Of a DNA stretch of 64,000 nt, positions 35,151 to 47,001 are shown in pieces. The notes beneath the pieces are model-generated. The model was not told where the DNA came from, made no database searches, and saw nothing but the letters and a program-made list of their open reading frames with translations. The number at the start of each line of letters is the position of its first letter. Positions within the stretch are counted from its first letter, which is position 1. Source of the DNA: Pilaira anomala (Eukaryota; Mucoromycota; Mucoromycetes; Mucorales; Mucoraceae); the NCBI GenBank assembly GCA_025716855.1, contig JAIXMQ010000003.1, forward strand, positions 124,001-188,000, read 5' to 3'. The translations under genes and the position numbers were made by a program.

Positions 35151-36611
35151 AATACAATATTCTGTTTCCAAAAATGGAGGAAGAAAACTTGATAATAAAC
35201 AATTGCATTGTGCCACAAAAAGCCTTGTGACATAAACTGGTCGTTTACATGTGTATTTTGTTTTCTCTCTCTCAAAAATGTGGATGAAACCATCTCTCTC
35301 TCTCTCTCTCTTCAGTTCATCAGCTCCTCTTCTTATTATATTCTTTTTTTTTTAAAAGAGCAGACAAACAAAGAATTTGCGTGAAGATTCTATCAATAGC
35401 ATTTAGATAGTTTCCATTGTCAATTATAAATCATGTAAACCAGGAGGGATTCTTAGTAGACTGTCAATTCAAATAACCAATTAAAGATGTTTTGACAATG
35501 TGATAAACAAAGCATGACGTCCCTGAATATGACGGAAACCTAACCATTCTATCCGAATATTACAAACATTGCTATAGAAGAAGAGCTTGTGGAACGTTGA
35601 CGGTTTACTGCCAATTGGATGTTAAGCTTAGATGATGAAGAGATAAAAGCATTAGCGCTTAAAAGAAACAAGAGGTTAGAGAAGATATGCTTAAAATTCA
35701 TTGTTTCGATAAGATTTTACATCATATCCACAGAAAATACGTTATAGTCAAAGAGGTTATCAAGAAAAAGCAAGAAAGAAACTGTATTGAATGGTTAATG
35801 GGTCAAAATATGATTGCTTTCAGACTTTTTAAAATATTGTTGGTCTCCCCGCCCTTTTTTTTTTAAAAAAAAAGGAGTACTTCAAAACTAATAACTTCGA
35901 CAATTTCAACCTTGCGAAGGGTTAGAAAAAAAAATAGTAAATTAAACCTGATAAGATTAATTTTAAGCGAATCCAGCTTGATACGGGCGAAACTCGAGGG
36001 TCATATTTTTCATTTTTATTGCTATCTGGCGATGATTACAAATTTCAACAAAAAATCAGATAGCTAAAAACAACTACTGATGTGGGATTTTATATTGACA
36101 AGAATACATAAACGCATCAGAAAACGTAATTGTGCATGGTATTATTAGAGTGAATTCCGTGTAGCTGACGCCGTCATAAACTAAGCAAAGGAGTGATTGA
36201 AGTCAAAACATTCTTGGGGCTCAAGTAAAATCAAGGAAACATAAAAAAAAAAAAAGCGTCTCGAGCTATATATAAACATATAAATCGACTCGATGAAATC
36301 TTTTAAGCTGAGGAGCCCGAGAGCTCTGAATTAGCAGTATATGTACAATCAATGATGACCTTGCATAATTATAACAGATTAAAAAGGTGTAACTTTAAGT
36401 TTGAAGTGATATAGCAAAATTAAATAATCATGATAATAGAAACTTATTAAATTTCCCATTGCAGTTATTAACCTTTATTTGAAATACATAATTTTTATTA
36501 AATGATGCTAGGCATTAAAAAAGTAGCCAAAAAACTTCAGTTTATTCATCTTCAGATTTATCCAGTTCATATTTTCTCTCATCGATTCCATTCTTTTTAT
36601 TATTTAGGAAT
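35151..36611. other. Intergenic region with a possible coding relic
   Basis: No intact gene. Plus-strand 35556-35705 reads in one frame as NITNIAIEEELVER, stop, then RFTANWMLSLDDEEIKALAL and KRNKRLEKIC, which looks like a broken exon; not identified. A CT-dinucleotide run lies at about 35292-35312. Confidence 0.35.
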
Positions 36612-37039
36612 CTACATTAACACGTCCTTCAAGTGGTTTGAGTCTATTAAATACATTTTACAATAATATTCTTTTTTTTTAAAAATAAAAACTTACAAAG
36701 TATATTTGAAGTATGAGTTTTGGACTGATCAGTAGAAGAAGAGGAGGATAGTCCATACGTTTTTGTAGACAAGATGCTCTTAGCCTCATGCCCTTTCTGT
36801 ATAACTTCATGTTTTCCAAGTTCTTCCAAGTTGATAACTTCGTCTGAAAATCTGACTCGTCTTTTTGGAGTAGTATGGTGTTGTTCATTTAAGCTCAAAT
36901 GAGATATATCAGAAGTAATACGTTCTTGTTGTACCTGTGATTGAGTACTATCTTTAGACGTATCATTATCATCATGCACATTCACCATTGGACATGGTTT
37001 ACCTTCTTTTAGTATATCTTTACTGCTTGATTTCATCAT
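36612..37039 (-). CDS. Small protein with an RVxF-type PP1-docking motif
   Basis: The main exon 36697..37039 encodes about 114 residues starting MMKSSSKDILKEGKPCPM. It is Ser/Thr/Gln-rich and probably disordered, with the basic PKRRVRFSDEV segment near the middle. K/R-R-V-R-F followed by acidic residues is the classic docking motif for protein phosphatase 1, so a PP1 regulatory subunit or inhibitor is a reasonable guess. A GTAAGT donor ends the exon in phase 1. The next AG (after 36643) gives a short final exon ending at 36612, which I place with low certainty; the other frame there reads LKPLEGRVNVDS before a stop and would need a different splice. Family not recognised. Confidence 0.5.
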
Positions 37040-37983
37040 ATTATTGTCAATTTATTAAAAGGAAAAGAAGTAATATATATAGAAAGAAATTATTTGTACT
37101 AAATAATTATTTAAAAGTAATTATACGTCAGAAAAAGGATATTCAAAATATGAGATTAGCTGGGAAACAGAGTGAATAATTTAGAATATAGAACATATTA
37201 TCTTGGTTAATAAAAGTGTATGTAAAAAGGATATATAGTTAATTGTATACGAGATATGCATTATTCCAGAATCTTCCAGACATATTGAACAAGTTACAAT
37301 ATGCGTTTTCAAATTGATAGAGAGGAATGTATTTATTTCACTGATCGGGAAAGCCTAAGATGTAACAAAGAAAATTCTTCATCGAATCGTTAAAATAGTG
37401 TCGTTTGTGGGTTCGAAAACTGAGCAAAATTATATATCACGTCATAGTGTCGTTAATCTTTAACTAATAAAATAGAAAAATCTGTCAATCCTTGCAATTG
37501 AATTAATTGTGACTTCAGGGCCATTAGGTATTTCAAAAGCTATCAAGAACATCTCAAAACCTAATTGATCATTTTGACAGCACTACATAACTTTGCTTTT
37601 ATGTAGTACTTGACTAAAAAAAAAAAGAAAAAAAGAATCAATAATGTAATTTCCCAGAAAAAAAAAATCAAGTAAACCACTAGCCGCTTTTAAAGAACTT
37701 GTCTCGCACTAGCAATCATAAGAACCTTTTAAACTTCTTATCTACAAAATGATGAATAAAAACTTTGCTGACTCAGAACTCTTCTTTTTTCATGCGTCCA
37801 AAAACCCGTCTAAAAAATAGTGTGACTGTAAATAGGTCATTACAACGTAATTCGATCGAAATACAACGTAATGTTAAAAGATCAAACAATTTTTAGCTTG
37901 AAAGTGATTAGATATAAAAGGGGTCAACGAAGTTTTGATGAGTTGATTATTATTATTATCTTTAATAACTTTTATATATAATT
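37040..37983. other. Intergenic promoter region upstream of SSADH
   Basis: 0.9 kb between divergent genes with no supported ORF over 60 codons. It contains the TATA-like element listed next and several A/T runs. Confidence 0.6.
37912..37920 (+). promoter_or_regulatory. TATA-like box of SSADH gene
   Basis: ATATAAAAG followed by GGG lies 64 bp upstream of the SSADH ATG at 37984, a typical spacing for a fungal TATA promoter. Confidence 0.5.
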
Positions 37984-39784
37984 ATGTCTCCTATTAACAT
38001 TACTGAAATCCCCAAGGTAAAATTCATTCGAGACTTTTTTTTTTGGAATATGTTTGTACTGATATATTATATCTAGCTCTCTGATAGCAAGCTTTTACAA
38101 GAAAAGACATTCATTAACAACGAATGGGTCTCTGCTGAAAGTGGTGAAACCTTCGAAGTTGATGGTAACACAATATATGCAAATTTCTTGGTGACAGTTC
38201 ACTAATTTTTCTTAAAAAATCAATAGATCCCGCTACTGGAAAGACCATTGTATCTGTTCCCGATTGTAACGCTTCTGATGTAAAGAAGGCAATCGATGCT
38301 GCTGCCAAGGCATTCAAAAGCTGGTCTCAAACCACTGCTAAGGAACGTCACGATTTATTACGCAAGTTAGATGCCGCCGTTTTGGAAAACCAAGATGATC
38401 TTGCTAATATCTTGACAAGAGAAAACGGTAAGGCTTTTGAAGAAGCCAAGTTTGAAATTGAATATGGTTCCTCTTTCTTTGAATGGTTCGCTGAAGAAGC
38501 CGTACGTAATTACGGTAAGACCATTCCTAGCGCTCAAGCCAATCAACGTACTTTCACAGTCTCTCAACCCGCTGGTGTTGTCAGCATTGTTACTCCCTGG
38601 AGTAAGTTATAGACTTTTCAAGTATAGTGTACATCTCATTAATTCATCATTTATTTCAATTTAAGATTTCCCTATGGCTATGATTGCTCGTAAAGTAGGT
38701 GCTGCTTTGGCTGCTGGTTGTACAGTTGTCATTAAGCCTGCGGCTGAAACACCTTTATCTGCTTTAGCTGTCTGTGAGATCGCTAAGCGAGTTGGTATTC
38801 CCGCTGGTGTCATTAACGTTGTTACTAGTCACGAACATGTTAAAGACGTTGGTACAGAATTAGCCACTAACCCAATTGTAAAGAAAATCTCTTTTACCGG
38901 TTCTGTAAGTTATTTTTAAACTAAAACAAGCTAAAAAAAGTTTTTTTTCTAAACCCCTACTTTTTTTTTAGACTGCTGTCGGTAAGCACTTGATGTCTCA
39001 AGCAGCTGGAACCATGAAGAAGGTCTCTATGGAACTTGGTGGTAATGCTCCTTATATTGTATTCGATGACGCAGATCTTGATGCAGCAGTTGAATGTGCA
39101 ATTCCTCTTAAATTCAGTGGTACTGGTCAAGTCTGTATCTCTGGTAACAGATTCTATATCCATAAAGACATCTATGACGAATTTACTTCCAAATTAGCTA
39201 AAAAGGTGTCGGAACTTAAGACAGGCCATGGTTTTGATAAGGATACTAGTTTTGGTCCATTAATCAACGATGCAGCCGTCGAAAAGGTGACAAAACTCGT
39301 GAAGGATGCTACTGATAAGGGCGCACAAGTCAAGATCGGCGGTAAACAAATTGATAAGCGTTTCTATGAGCCTACGATTCTTACTGGTATGAAGGATAAC
39401 ATGCAAATCACAACTGATGAAATCTTTGGTCCCATCGCTGCTTTATACTCCTTTGAGTCTGAGGAAGAGGTGATCGAGAGAGCTAATAATACCCAATTCG
39501 GTCTTGCTGGTTACTTCTATTCTCGTGATATTGGAAGAGCATGGCGCGTAGCCGAAAAGATTGAAACTGGTATGGTCGGTGTCAATACTACACAAGTAAA
39601 CAGTTGTAACGCTCCATTTGGCGGTGTTAAAGAAAGCGGTTTAGGCATTGTAAGTCAAATAATTTTCTACCTAAAAAAAAAATCTATAAACTAATCATCT
39701 TTTTTTTTTCTCTATAAATAGGAGGGCTCATACTTGGGTCTTGATGATTACATTGTCAATAAGACCATTCATATGGCACTTTAA
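37984..39784 (+). CDS. UGA2: Succinate-semialdehyde dehydrogenase (GABA shunt)
   Basis: Six exons: join(37984..38016, 38077..38164, 38227..38601, 38666..38904, 38972..39649, 39722..39784), 1476 nt, 491 residues. SSADH oxidises succinate semialdehyde to succinate with NAD(P)+, the last step of GABA breakdown. Strong matches: [54 protein letters not shown], the general base E266 in MELGG, and the catalytic C300 in GQVC. The C-terminus has [15 protein letters not shown]. The length equals the family norm. The 11-codon first exon was placed by its donor and frame; no strong mitochondrial presequence is seen, so the cytosol is likely. Odd: the residue two after the catalytic Cys is Ser, and the usual FRN before GQ reads FSGT. 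Confidence 0.94.
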
Positions 39785-39933
39785 ATATTATATAGCTTAT
39801 GTACATAAATATAATAAAATAGTTGTATAGTGTTTATTTTATTATTTTCTATATGATACAGGGATTTTCTCCATTTTTGACTTTTTAATTAAGCATAATT
39901 TTTAAATTTTTTCCTTTCCTCTTCTCGCAATCT

Positions 39934-40326
39934 TTATCTCTTCTTTCCCTTGACAGCAGCCTTCTTGACTGCACCGCCACTAGCAGCTACCTTTTTCATT
40001 TCTGCAGAGAGTGCTTCATCAGACTCAATCCAAGAAATATCACCCAAATCCAAATCACCGAAACGCTTTTGGAACTTGGTTAATTGTTCACTTTCGTCAT
40101 TTACGCCTTCCTTTAACATGGAAGGGTTCCAAAGAGGATGGTTACGAGTATCTTTTGTTAAACGAATATGAGCACGAGTAGGTGAAGTAGTTCTGACGGT
40201 ATAAGTTGCACCGTTACTTAAAACGATAGTTTGAAGAAACTTTTCGGGTTTTGCTGAAGCCAAGCTAGAGGCATTTCTGGTTTGAATTAACTGTGTTGTT
40301 AATCGGTTGCTGGTTGTTCTAAGCAT
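39934..40326 (-). CDS. MRPL36: Mitochondrial large-subunit ribosomal protein bL31m
   Basis: Intronless, 130 residues. It starts MLRTTSNRLTTQLIQTRNAS, a basic, Ser/Thr-rich presequence, then FLQTIVLSNGATYTVRTTSP, typical of fungal bL31m (yeast Mrpl36), followed by the DTRNHPLWNP segment. The C-terminus is lysine/alanine-rich and basic, suited to rRNA contact. It works in the mitochondrial ribosome. Only 225 bp separate its ATG from the ATG of PET127 on the other strand. The 3' end faces that of SSADH. Confidence 0.88.
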   Translation of the reverse strand: MLRTTSNRLTTQLIQTRNASSLASAKPEKFLQTIVLSNGATYTVRTTSPTRAHIRLTKDTRNHPLWNPSMLKEGVNDESEQLTKFQKRFGDLDLGDISWIESDEALSAEMKKVAASGGAVKKAAVKGKKR

Positions 40327-40551
40327 TTGTTTTTATTTTTTCTAAAAGAAAAGAAAGAGAGAGAAAAGCCCTTGTATTGAATTCTAGGAACCTGGGTTGC
40401 AAAATAAGAAAAAAAAAAAATCAATTATACGAGTCACTTTTTTTTTTTTTTCTTTTTTTTTTTTTTTCATTTTCCTTATTTCTATTTACAACCCCCCCCC
40501 CTCTTCCCTTCACTTTCTTTTTTTAACTTCCCTGCTTTATCAACAGCTATT
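40327..40551. promoter_or_regulatory. Shared divergent promoter of bL31m and PET127
   Basis: 225 bp between the two start codons. It contains T-rich tracts (40438-40467), a nine-C run near 40491-40501 and CTTTTTC-like pyrimidine blocks just before the PET127 ATG. No clear TATA box on either strand. Confidence 0.6.
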
Positions 40552-42847
40552 ATGCTTCGGGCTAGACAATATGTAAGGCACGAGCCTTCTTTGATAAGGT
40601 TGTTTTCCGCCACAACTCAAAAACTTAATACGGGAGACATAGCACCTGTCAAATCGATCGAGAACAGAGATGGCGTAACCGACGTTTATATTGTACGTAG
40701 TCCAAAGGCAAATAAAAAGAACCACGTTCCTTTATCTCAACGTTTAAAATCAATGATAAAAAGTATCATCACTTCACCAAATCCAGTTCCTAATACAAAA
40801 GAAGATACAGAAGACTATACTAACTGGCATAGTATACCCAGTCAGGTACAATATGAGCGTAAGTTTCTAATTGAATTTTTAATAGGATGATAAGAAACTG
40901 AAAAAGAAAAATGATATATAGGAATTGACCCGCCAAAAGATGTACCAATTGCAACGCTTGCTCATGGTTTACAAAAAGTATTGTTCAAGTAAGTTGTCAA
41001 TTTAAAAAGATCATGCGTAACCATACCAACTAATTCGAAAAAAAAGGCCCGGTGTGCATTATTTAAAAGACCCTAATACAAAAGAATTCAATTTTACGCC
41101 TTATTTGGAGAATATTACACAACCTGCCGATTTTGATTATGAAGCCATTGCATCCTATATCACTTCATCTCGAGATACTGTAAGGAAAAAGAAAAAAGAA
41201 AAAAGAAGAAAAAATTAGATTTTGAATTGTGTTTTAACTTTTTGTTTTGTTTGGATAGAGTTTAATAGATATGGCGAAAGGAATGAAACAGAAATATATC
41301 GGATCAACTTCATCGGTATCTTCCGTACTTTCTCAACTTTATTTTGTCATGTCAAACTTTAAAGAGGTTAATACATCATGTTTATCAAAAGCATTTCAAA
41401 AAGAGGTAAATAGAAAAAAAGAATGATCAACTTTATGCATAGTTTATTTATTTATTTCAGCCAAAAAAATTTACTCGAGGAACACGGACAGCAGCTTCTA
41501 TTTATTTAAGATGGAAGGATGGAGTTTATGCAGTGGACGTAGATAAGTCTCATGATATAGATGAAACAGTTTTATCTATCATGGTAAATATACAACAATT
41601 AATTTGTCTAAAAATATAATATTGACATAAATATACAAATGTTGTAGGGTAAGTCACTTGAGAAAGTGTTAACTCTAGAACCATCCGTTTTCGAGAGATT
41701 TCTTAAAGAGAACTCTTCACAAATTTCTGAAGAAGAAAGAAATCAACCAGAATCTTATGCATATGGAAAGGTAATAATTATGAGAAATCAATTTGTATAT
41801 ATTTGGTTTAACTAAATTAATATTTTAGTTGGGTAAATTTCTATTAAGATCACAACTTGATTGTTTCGATTCTAGGTTACCAAGAGGCACATTTGATTTA
41901 AAAACAAGAGCGGCAATACCTGTTCGTTTGGATATTCAAAATTATTCTGTAAATATTTTGTTAATCTTTCAAAAAAAAAAAAAAAGTCTAATTCTTATCT
42001 TTGTAGGACTATTTGGGATATACTTTAAAAACTAAACATGGATTATTTGAATCATTTGAACGTGAATATTATGATATGATACGATCCGCATTTTTAAAAT
42101 ATAGGTAAGATAGAGAAAGAAAAGAAAAAAAGTTTATTTGATAGGACTTTAAGTGAACTGATAAAGAAAAATTAAAGTTTCCAAGTACGTATTGGACATA
42201 TGGATGGTATCCTAGTCGCATATCACAATACACGGAAAATATTTGGATTTCAATACATCTCGAGAGAAGAAATGGATTCTCGCCTATTTGGGTCGTCCAA
42301 AATAGGAGACAATGTGTTTCGTAATTCATTAGTTTTATTTGAATCTATTTTAGATAAAGCCACCGAAAAATATCCAGCACAAACTTTAAGATTATCTTTT
42401 GATACATTTGCTTCAAAAAGTCTAGGTAATGCTACAACAAATGTGTATGTGGAAGCTGTGCCGAAAGAAGTTGAAGATTCAAATACAAAAAACAACAATC
42501 TTCATCTGGATGAGGATCCAAATGTATTAGACCCTTACGACGAAATTACCATGTTTCATTTAAAGACTGTGTCTTTGGTCAATGGTGAACTTAAAGACGG
42601 ACCACTCCAGATGGATGAACCCTCCAAGGATGATTGGCAGGTGCGGTACCAAATTAATGAAACTACTATGTCTACCGATATAATCAAGACAAGATTCACA
42701 GCAATGCGTAAACGTCAAGCAGATGTTTATTCTCCCAGTAATAAAAAGAACCCCATGTTGAGCAAGTTTAAGAGTATGAGTGAAGCAATGTTGAAACAAG
42801 AAAGAGAAGATTTAAAACGAAAAAACTCTTTCGATTCAGAAAATTAG
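40552..42847 (+). CDS. PET127: Pet127-like mitochondrial RNA processing/stability factor
   Basis: Nine exons: join(40552..40858, 40922..40988, 41047..41179, 41259..41405, 41461..41583, 41648..41770, 41829..41948, 42007..42104, 42178..42847), 1788 nt, 595 residues. Pet127 is a mitochondrial membrane-associated protein needed for 5' end processing and turnover of mitochondrial RNAs; the family is a divergent PD-(D/E)XK fold. The N-terminus MLRARQYVRHEPSLIRLFSA is a good mitochondrial presequence. Conserved blocks: PGVHYLKDPNTKEFNFTPYLE, SSVLSQLYFVMSNF, KKFTRGTRTAASIYLRWKDG, QLDCFDSRLPRGTFDLKTRA, and IGHMDGILVAYHNTRKIFGF. The C-terminal about 110 residues are charged and basic. All introns are GT-AG and close in frame. 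Confidence 0.93.
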
Positions 42848-43054
42848 AAAACCTAGACTTATAGAATATAATAATATTTATTTCCTTAAAATAAAATGCT
42901 ACACATACATTATAAAAATAAAAAACAAAAAGAGTAAATAGTGATTTCAAGGTAAACAAATATAAGATTTTTTTTTTCTGCAAAAAGAATAAAGATAGGG
43001 TGAGGGTATTCCAAAAAAAAACAATATACAATATATATATATATATATATAGAT

Positions 43055-43927
43055 TTAAAGCGCACTACATTCCAAGTCATGAACAGGTTTATGTGCTTTA
43101 AGACATCGTACTCCACAATAATATTGAGACTTACATCTGGAACAAACAGGCATACCTCTTTTCTCAACCCCACAGTTTGAACAAGACATTGGGCATGCCG
43201 AAGAAGCACCACTCGAGACCGAAGAAGTTCGGGAAGGAAGTCTTGGGCGAGAATCTGCTGCTGCTGCATATTTCTGACTGTCGGTAATTAAATGCTGAAG
43301 AGCCAACTTTGCTGATTGTTGAAGTTTCTGAGACTCGAGCGGACTTGGACGCACGGATACACATTTACGATAGTAAAAAATGGATTTTGTGGTATCAATA
43401 TCCTCACAAAGTAAAGCGCGGCAGTGGTAAATAGAAATACGGATAGCACGACCATATTCACTTTGAATTGAATTACTAACAGGTTCGTTATTACTTACTT
43501 GATCTAAGTTAGATAAAGGAACAAGTCTATCTGGTTCAGTACTTTCATCTTTCACCTGTTTCCCTAAAGCACGTAATTCGGCTATCAACAATGGTAACCA
43601 AGCAAGATGATATTGTCTAGAAATATCCAAATGACATTGGATGAATTGGATCGACTGTTGCACAAGAGCAAGTAAAAGCGCATTGCATTCAATAGTTTGA
43701 TTACCCTTGACTAAGCCAAAAGCCATGAGATAATAATTTGCAATAGAATCACAGTTATGACAAATACGGTCGTGTCTATATTCCGTAATTGAAGCCAATG
43801 TAAAAGCTGCTTCAATTGACCCTTGTTCCATTTGACGTTCAAGATTATCTCTTGAAGGTGTTAGTGAAGCTTTTTCATTAATTCCTTGTAAGCTAGGTGT
43901 ACGTTTTGATGATAAAATAGAGGGCAT
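43055..43927 (-). CDS. MYND zinc-finger protein
   Basis: Intronless, 290 residues. The C-terminus (about 248-288) is a MYND finger: CSNCGVEKRGMPVCSRCKSQ then YYCGVRCLKAHKPVHDLEC, with all expected Cys/His ligands. MYND domains bind proline-rich partners and recruit repressor or signalling complexes. Upstream, residues 40-225 are helical with Sel1/TPR-like spacing (IEAAFTLASI, NALLLALVQQSIQFI, CRALLCEDIDTTKSIFYYRK), suggesting a repeat scaffold, followed by a Ser-rich linker. No SET domain is present. The exact function is unknown. Confidence 0.8.
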   Translation of the reverse strand: MPSILSSKRTPSLQGINEKASLTPSRDNLERQMEQGSIEAAFTLASITEYRHDRICHNCDSIANYYLMAFGLVKGNQTIECNALLLALVQQSIQFIQCHLDISRQYHLAWLPLLIAELRALGKQVKDESTEPDRLVPLSNLDQVSNNEPVSNSIQSEYGRAIRISIYHCRALLCEDIDTTKSIFYYRKCVSVRPSPLESQKLQQSAKLALQHLITDSQKYAAAADSRPRLPSRTSSVSSGASSACPMSCSNCGVEKRGMPVCSRCKSQYYCGVRCLKAHKPVHDLECSAL

Positions 43928-44058
43928 TTTTATTTATATATATGTATAAAAAAAAAAAAATAGTAAAAATGAAAAAAGAGAGATAAAAAAAAAGGTTTTT
44001 TATAACAGGAAAAAAGGTTGAAAAAAGCATTAAATATTAGAAGCTTGTGAGGTAATAC

Positions 44059-44094
<36 letters not shown>

Positions 44095-47001
44095 TCGCGG
44101 ACAAACAATAGGTTTAAACTCAAAGCCAAACAATTTATTTATCAAAAGCCAAGTGACCTCAGGTGCTGCAACTATTGTACTTTTTGTTGTGATTATTACC
44201 TATTCACAAAAGTGATTGTTTGTGGCCGTAAGATAAATAATAGGGAAGATGCTTTTTTGTTGTCTTTGTATTCTATCTTTTTTAGTTAAGGTTTGGTGTC
44301 CAATAGAACATGAGGAATCGTTCCCGTGGTGCTTCTTTTAGGTTTTGACTGGTTTAAAATAAACATCTTGTGTATCTAGTTTAAAGAAATTAGGACTCTA
44401 TTTTTTTTTTAATTTTAATCTTCTCCCATGCAAATAGAATAAATAAGATTAAAAAGTATTTATTTCTTTTAAATAATTATAATAAATCAATGCTTATTAA
44501 GAAGCCTTTTCTAAAATGTAGCAATAAAACAAAATATTTTTAGAAGGTCTAGATTAAAACGCCTATCTTTGTTCACTGCATTTTTTGTACTTCTGAAGTC
44601 GGTACAAATAGGCTTGCCAAGGCTACAATGTAGTCAATTGTAAGACATGTACGAGCTACAAACATCTCTATTTTAGATTAGTTTCCGAATCTGATATATT
44701 TTAAATTAATGTGCTTCTATGCGAGTATTTTATTCTTTTATTTTCGAATAATGACATAGTCGAACGGCTAGGGTTTATAAAAGCTCAATAAGGTTATGAC
44801 GTTTTCTTTTATTTAGATTCGGTTATTATATCAACCTTTTTTTCCTTGAATACTGATCTTCGCTATATCTTTGAATTTAATGTCTGAATTTTATCAATTC
44901 AGCCACTTGCTTCTTCGGTCAATTGAACTGAAACTCTCCTTTATATAAATGAAACAAAAGAGTACAATCAAATTCTATTTAACCTGGAAAAGGTTAAATG
45001 TATGTTAAGTGTAAAAGTTAGCTAGAATACTTTTAGCTATGCATGATACCCGATTCCCGGATCAAGGAGCGGTCGTCTCTCTTAAGAAGGTGTAGCCTCC
45101 ACCATTTGGTGCTGACCGGAAAAGCGATCATAAATCCTTTTTTTCTACACTTAAAGACTAGAAATAAAAATCAGCCCTATGGTGTAACAAATCTTACCAT
45201 TGAAATATATATTTTTTTAATCTTTGCTTAATGTTCTCTGTTAATTATATCCATGAATTAATGGTCTGGTAAAGCTTTAAGCTATTTGTTTTTTGTTTCA
45301 ATTGAAACAGTGTAGTCTAGGATTTATTTAAAAATAGCCCTTACAAATCCTTATGTTATCAGAATTAGTGGTGATCTTACCTTTTCCGAAATTAGTTTGC
45401 AGAAGCTATTGACGAAGGTAAAATCTTTTTATATTTATCCTTCTTATAATTAAGTAAAACTAAAAAAAAAAAAAAAAAAAAGAAGGAAACTCCAGTTGAA
45501 TGTAATTAAATTCTATATTGAAGAAAGAAGAGGAAAGAAAGGAAAAAAAAAAGTTGACAGATACATTTCAGAAATATTATTGATTATGATGCATCATGTG
45601 GTGGAACAAGGGTTGGCAATCTTTTAGAACTGATGTACACAGCATTCGGTACAAGTTCTATTGTTCCATGCTAAATCCAGTTCTAAACTCGCGTGTACGA
45701 TCTTTTTGATGTACCGACTGTTCACGATCCTCCTGAGAAAAATTAACTTTATTTCAAGTAGTATCGAATAAATAACTACTAGAAAAATTATCGACTCATT
45801 TTGATTTTTCTTATACCCTCTAGACCTATACTACAACAAAAGCTCCTTTGTGATTTTTTTTTATTTGAAAGTTCAATAATTAACCAGAATAAACTTATTA
45901 TTAAGAGTATAAACGTCATTTTCTTCATTTTATAAGAAATTTAATTTTATTGCGCATGCATGGTAAATACGTTTACTCAAATTAAATTCAATAGTAAGTT
46001 TAGCTTTCCAAATTTAATGATGAAATACAGGTACAGATCGTGTATGTAAGGAGCATTTAGGAATCGGGTAGTTATATGCTTTTGTTGTGGATCTGCCAAG
46101 CCTTATTTTTCCCAATAAACAAAATACTTTTAGTAGTATGCAACAACTCTATATTTTTTTAAATCTAGTTGATTATTTATTATGGAGCCGAGAAATTCTA
46201 TTTTTGAAGATATTTTTCTGTCTGTGTGCCATCAAACCCCATACAACCAAAAAATATTGCTTTAATAAGGGTGTGTTCGATCTAAAGGCCGATTCCTTCT
46301 AAGATTTCGACTGCTATTGTATCTCAAACAACTATAAAACCAGTCCGTTTCACAGGCCATTGTTAATTGTACATTCATACTTGATTCTTTCGAAAAAAAA
46401 AAGTATAGCTGGTCTGTTTTCGATAATTTATACACTCATTAAGTTATGATTGTTGAAAAGCAGGGACTGATTATAATAAAATATGTATTGTGCAGAATAT
46501 TGAACGTTAAGAAAAGTAGTCAGAGTAGTTATCAAAACAAACATCTGTACTATGAAAACGTATTAAGAATTTTGTATATAACAGTTAAGCGGGACAAGTA
46601 GTGTCTAGATTTAAAGTTGTACGACAGACTCAAAGACTAAAAAGCCTTTACAATGTATTGTCATACACCTGATTTTTTGTTTGTATAATGATGTATACAT
46701 GAATGTTCACTTATTTTCCAATTCAAAGAAATATACATTATAGTTTACCATAAACATATCATATAAATGGAGAGAAAGTCGCTCAAACGCACACGTGTGT
46801 CACATAAACGTTTTCGATAAAAAAGATCTTTTTCTAAAATCGAGAGAGCACGAGCCTTTCCGAACGAACCGTGTGAACAAAAAGAAAGGTTTATCCGATA
46901 TAACGTTACACCCTACTGCATAAATTACTGTCAAAAAAAGGGGTTATTTTTTCCTATAATGTAGCATTTTTTTTTTTATTTTTTTATTAAAAAAAAACCA
47001 G
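43928..47001. other. 3-kb intergenic stretch with no recognised gene
   Basis: Long poly(A) runs at 44060-44092 and 45461-45482. The small ORFs at 45043-45231 and 46087-46302 have no protein-like character. I saw no tRNA, clear repeat or transposon end. It may hold lncRNA or decayed DNA, but nothing supports a call. Confidence 0.55.

Noticed and set aside
45043..45231. 62-codon plus-strand ORF
   Set aside because: No protein-like pattern, no splice-linked neighbours, within the range expected by chance.
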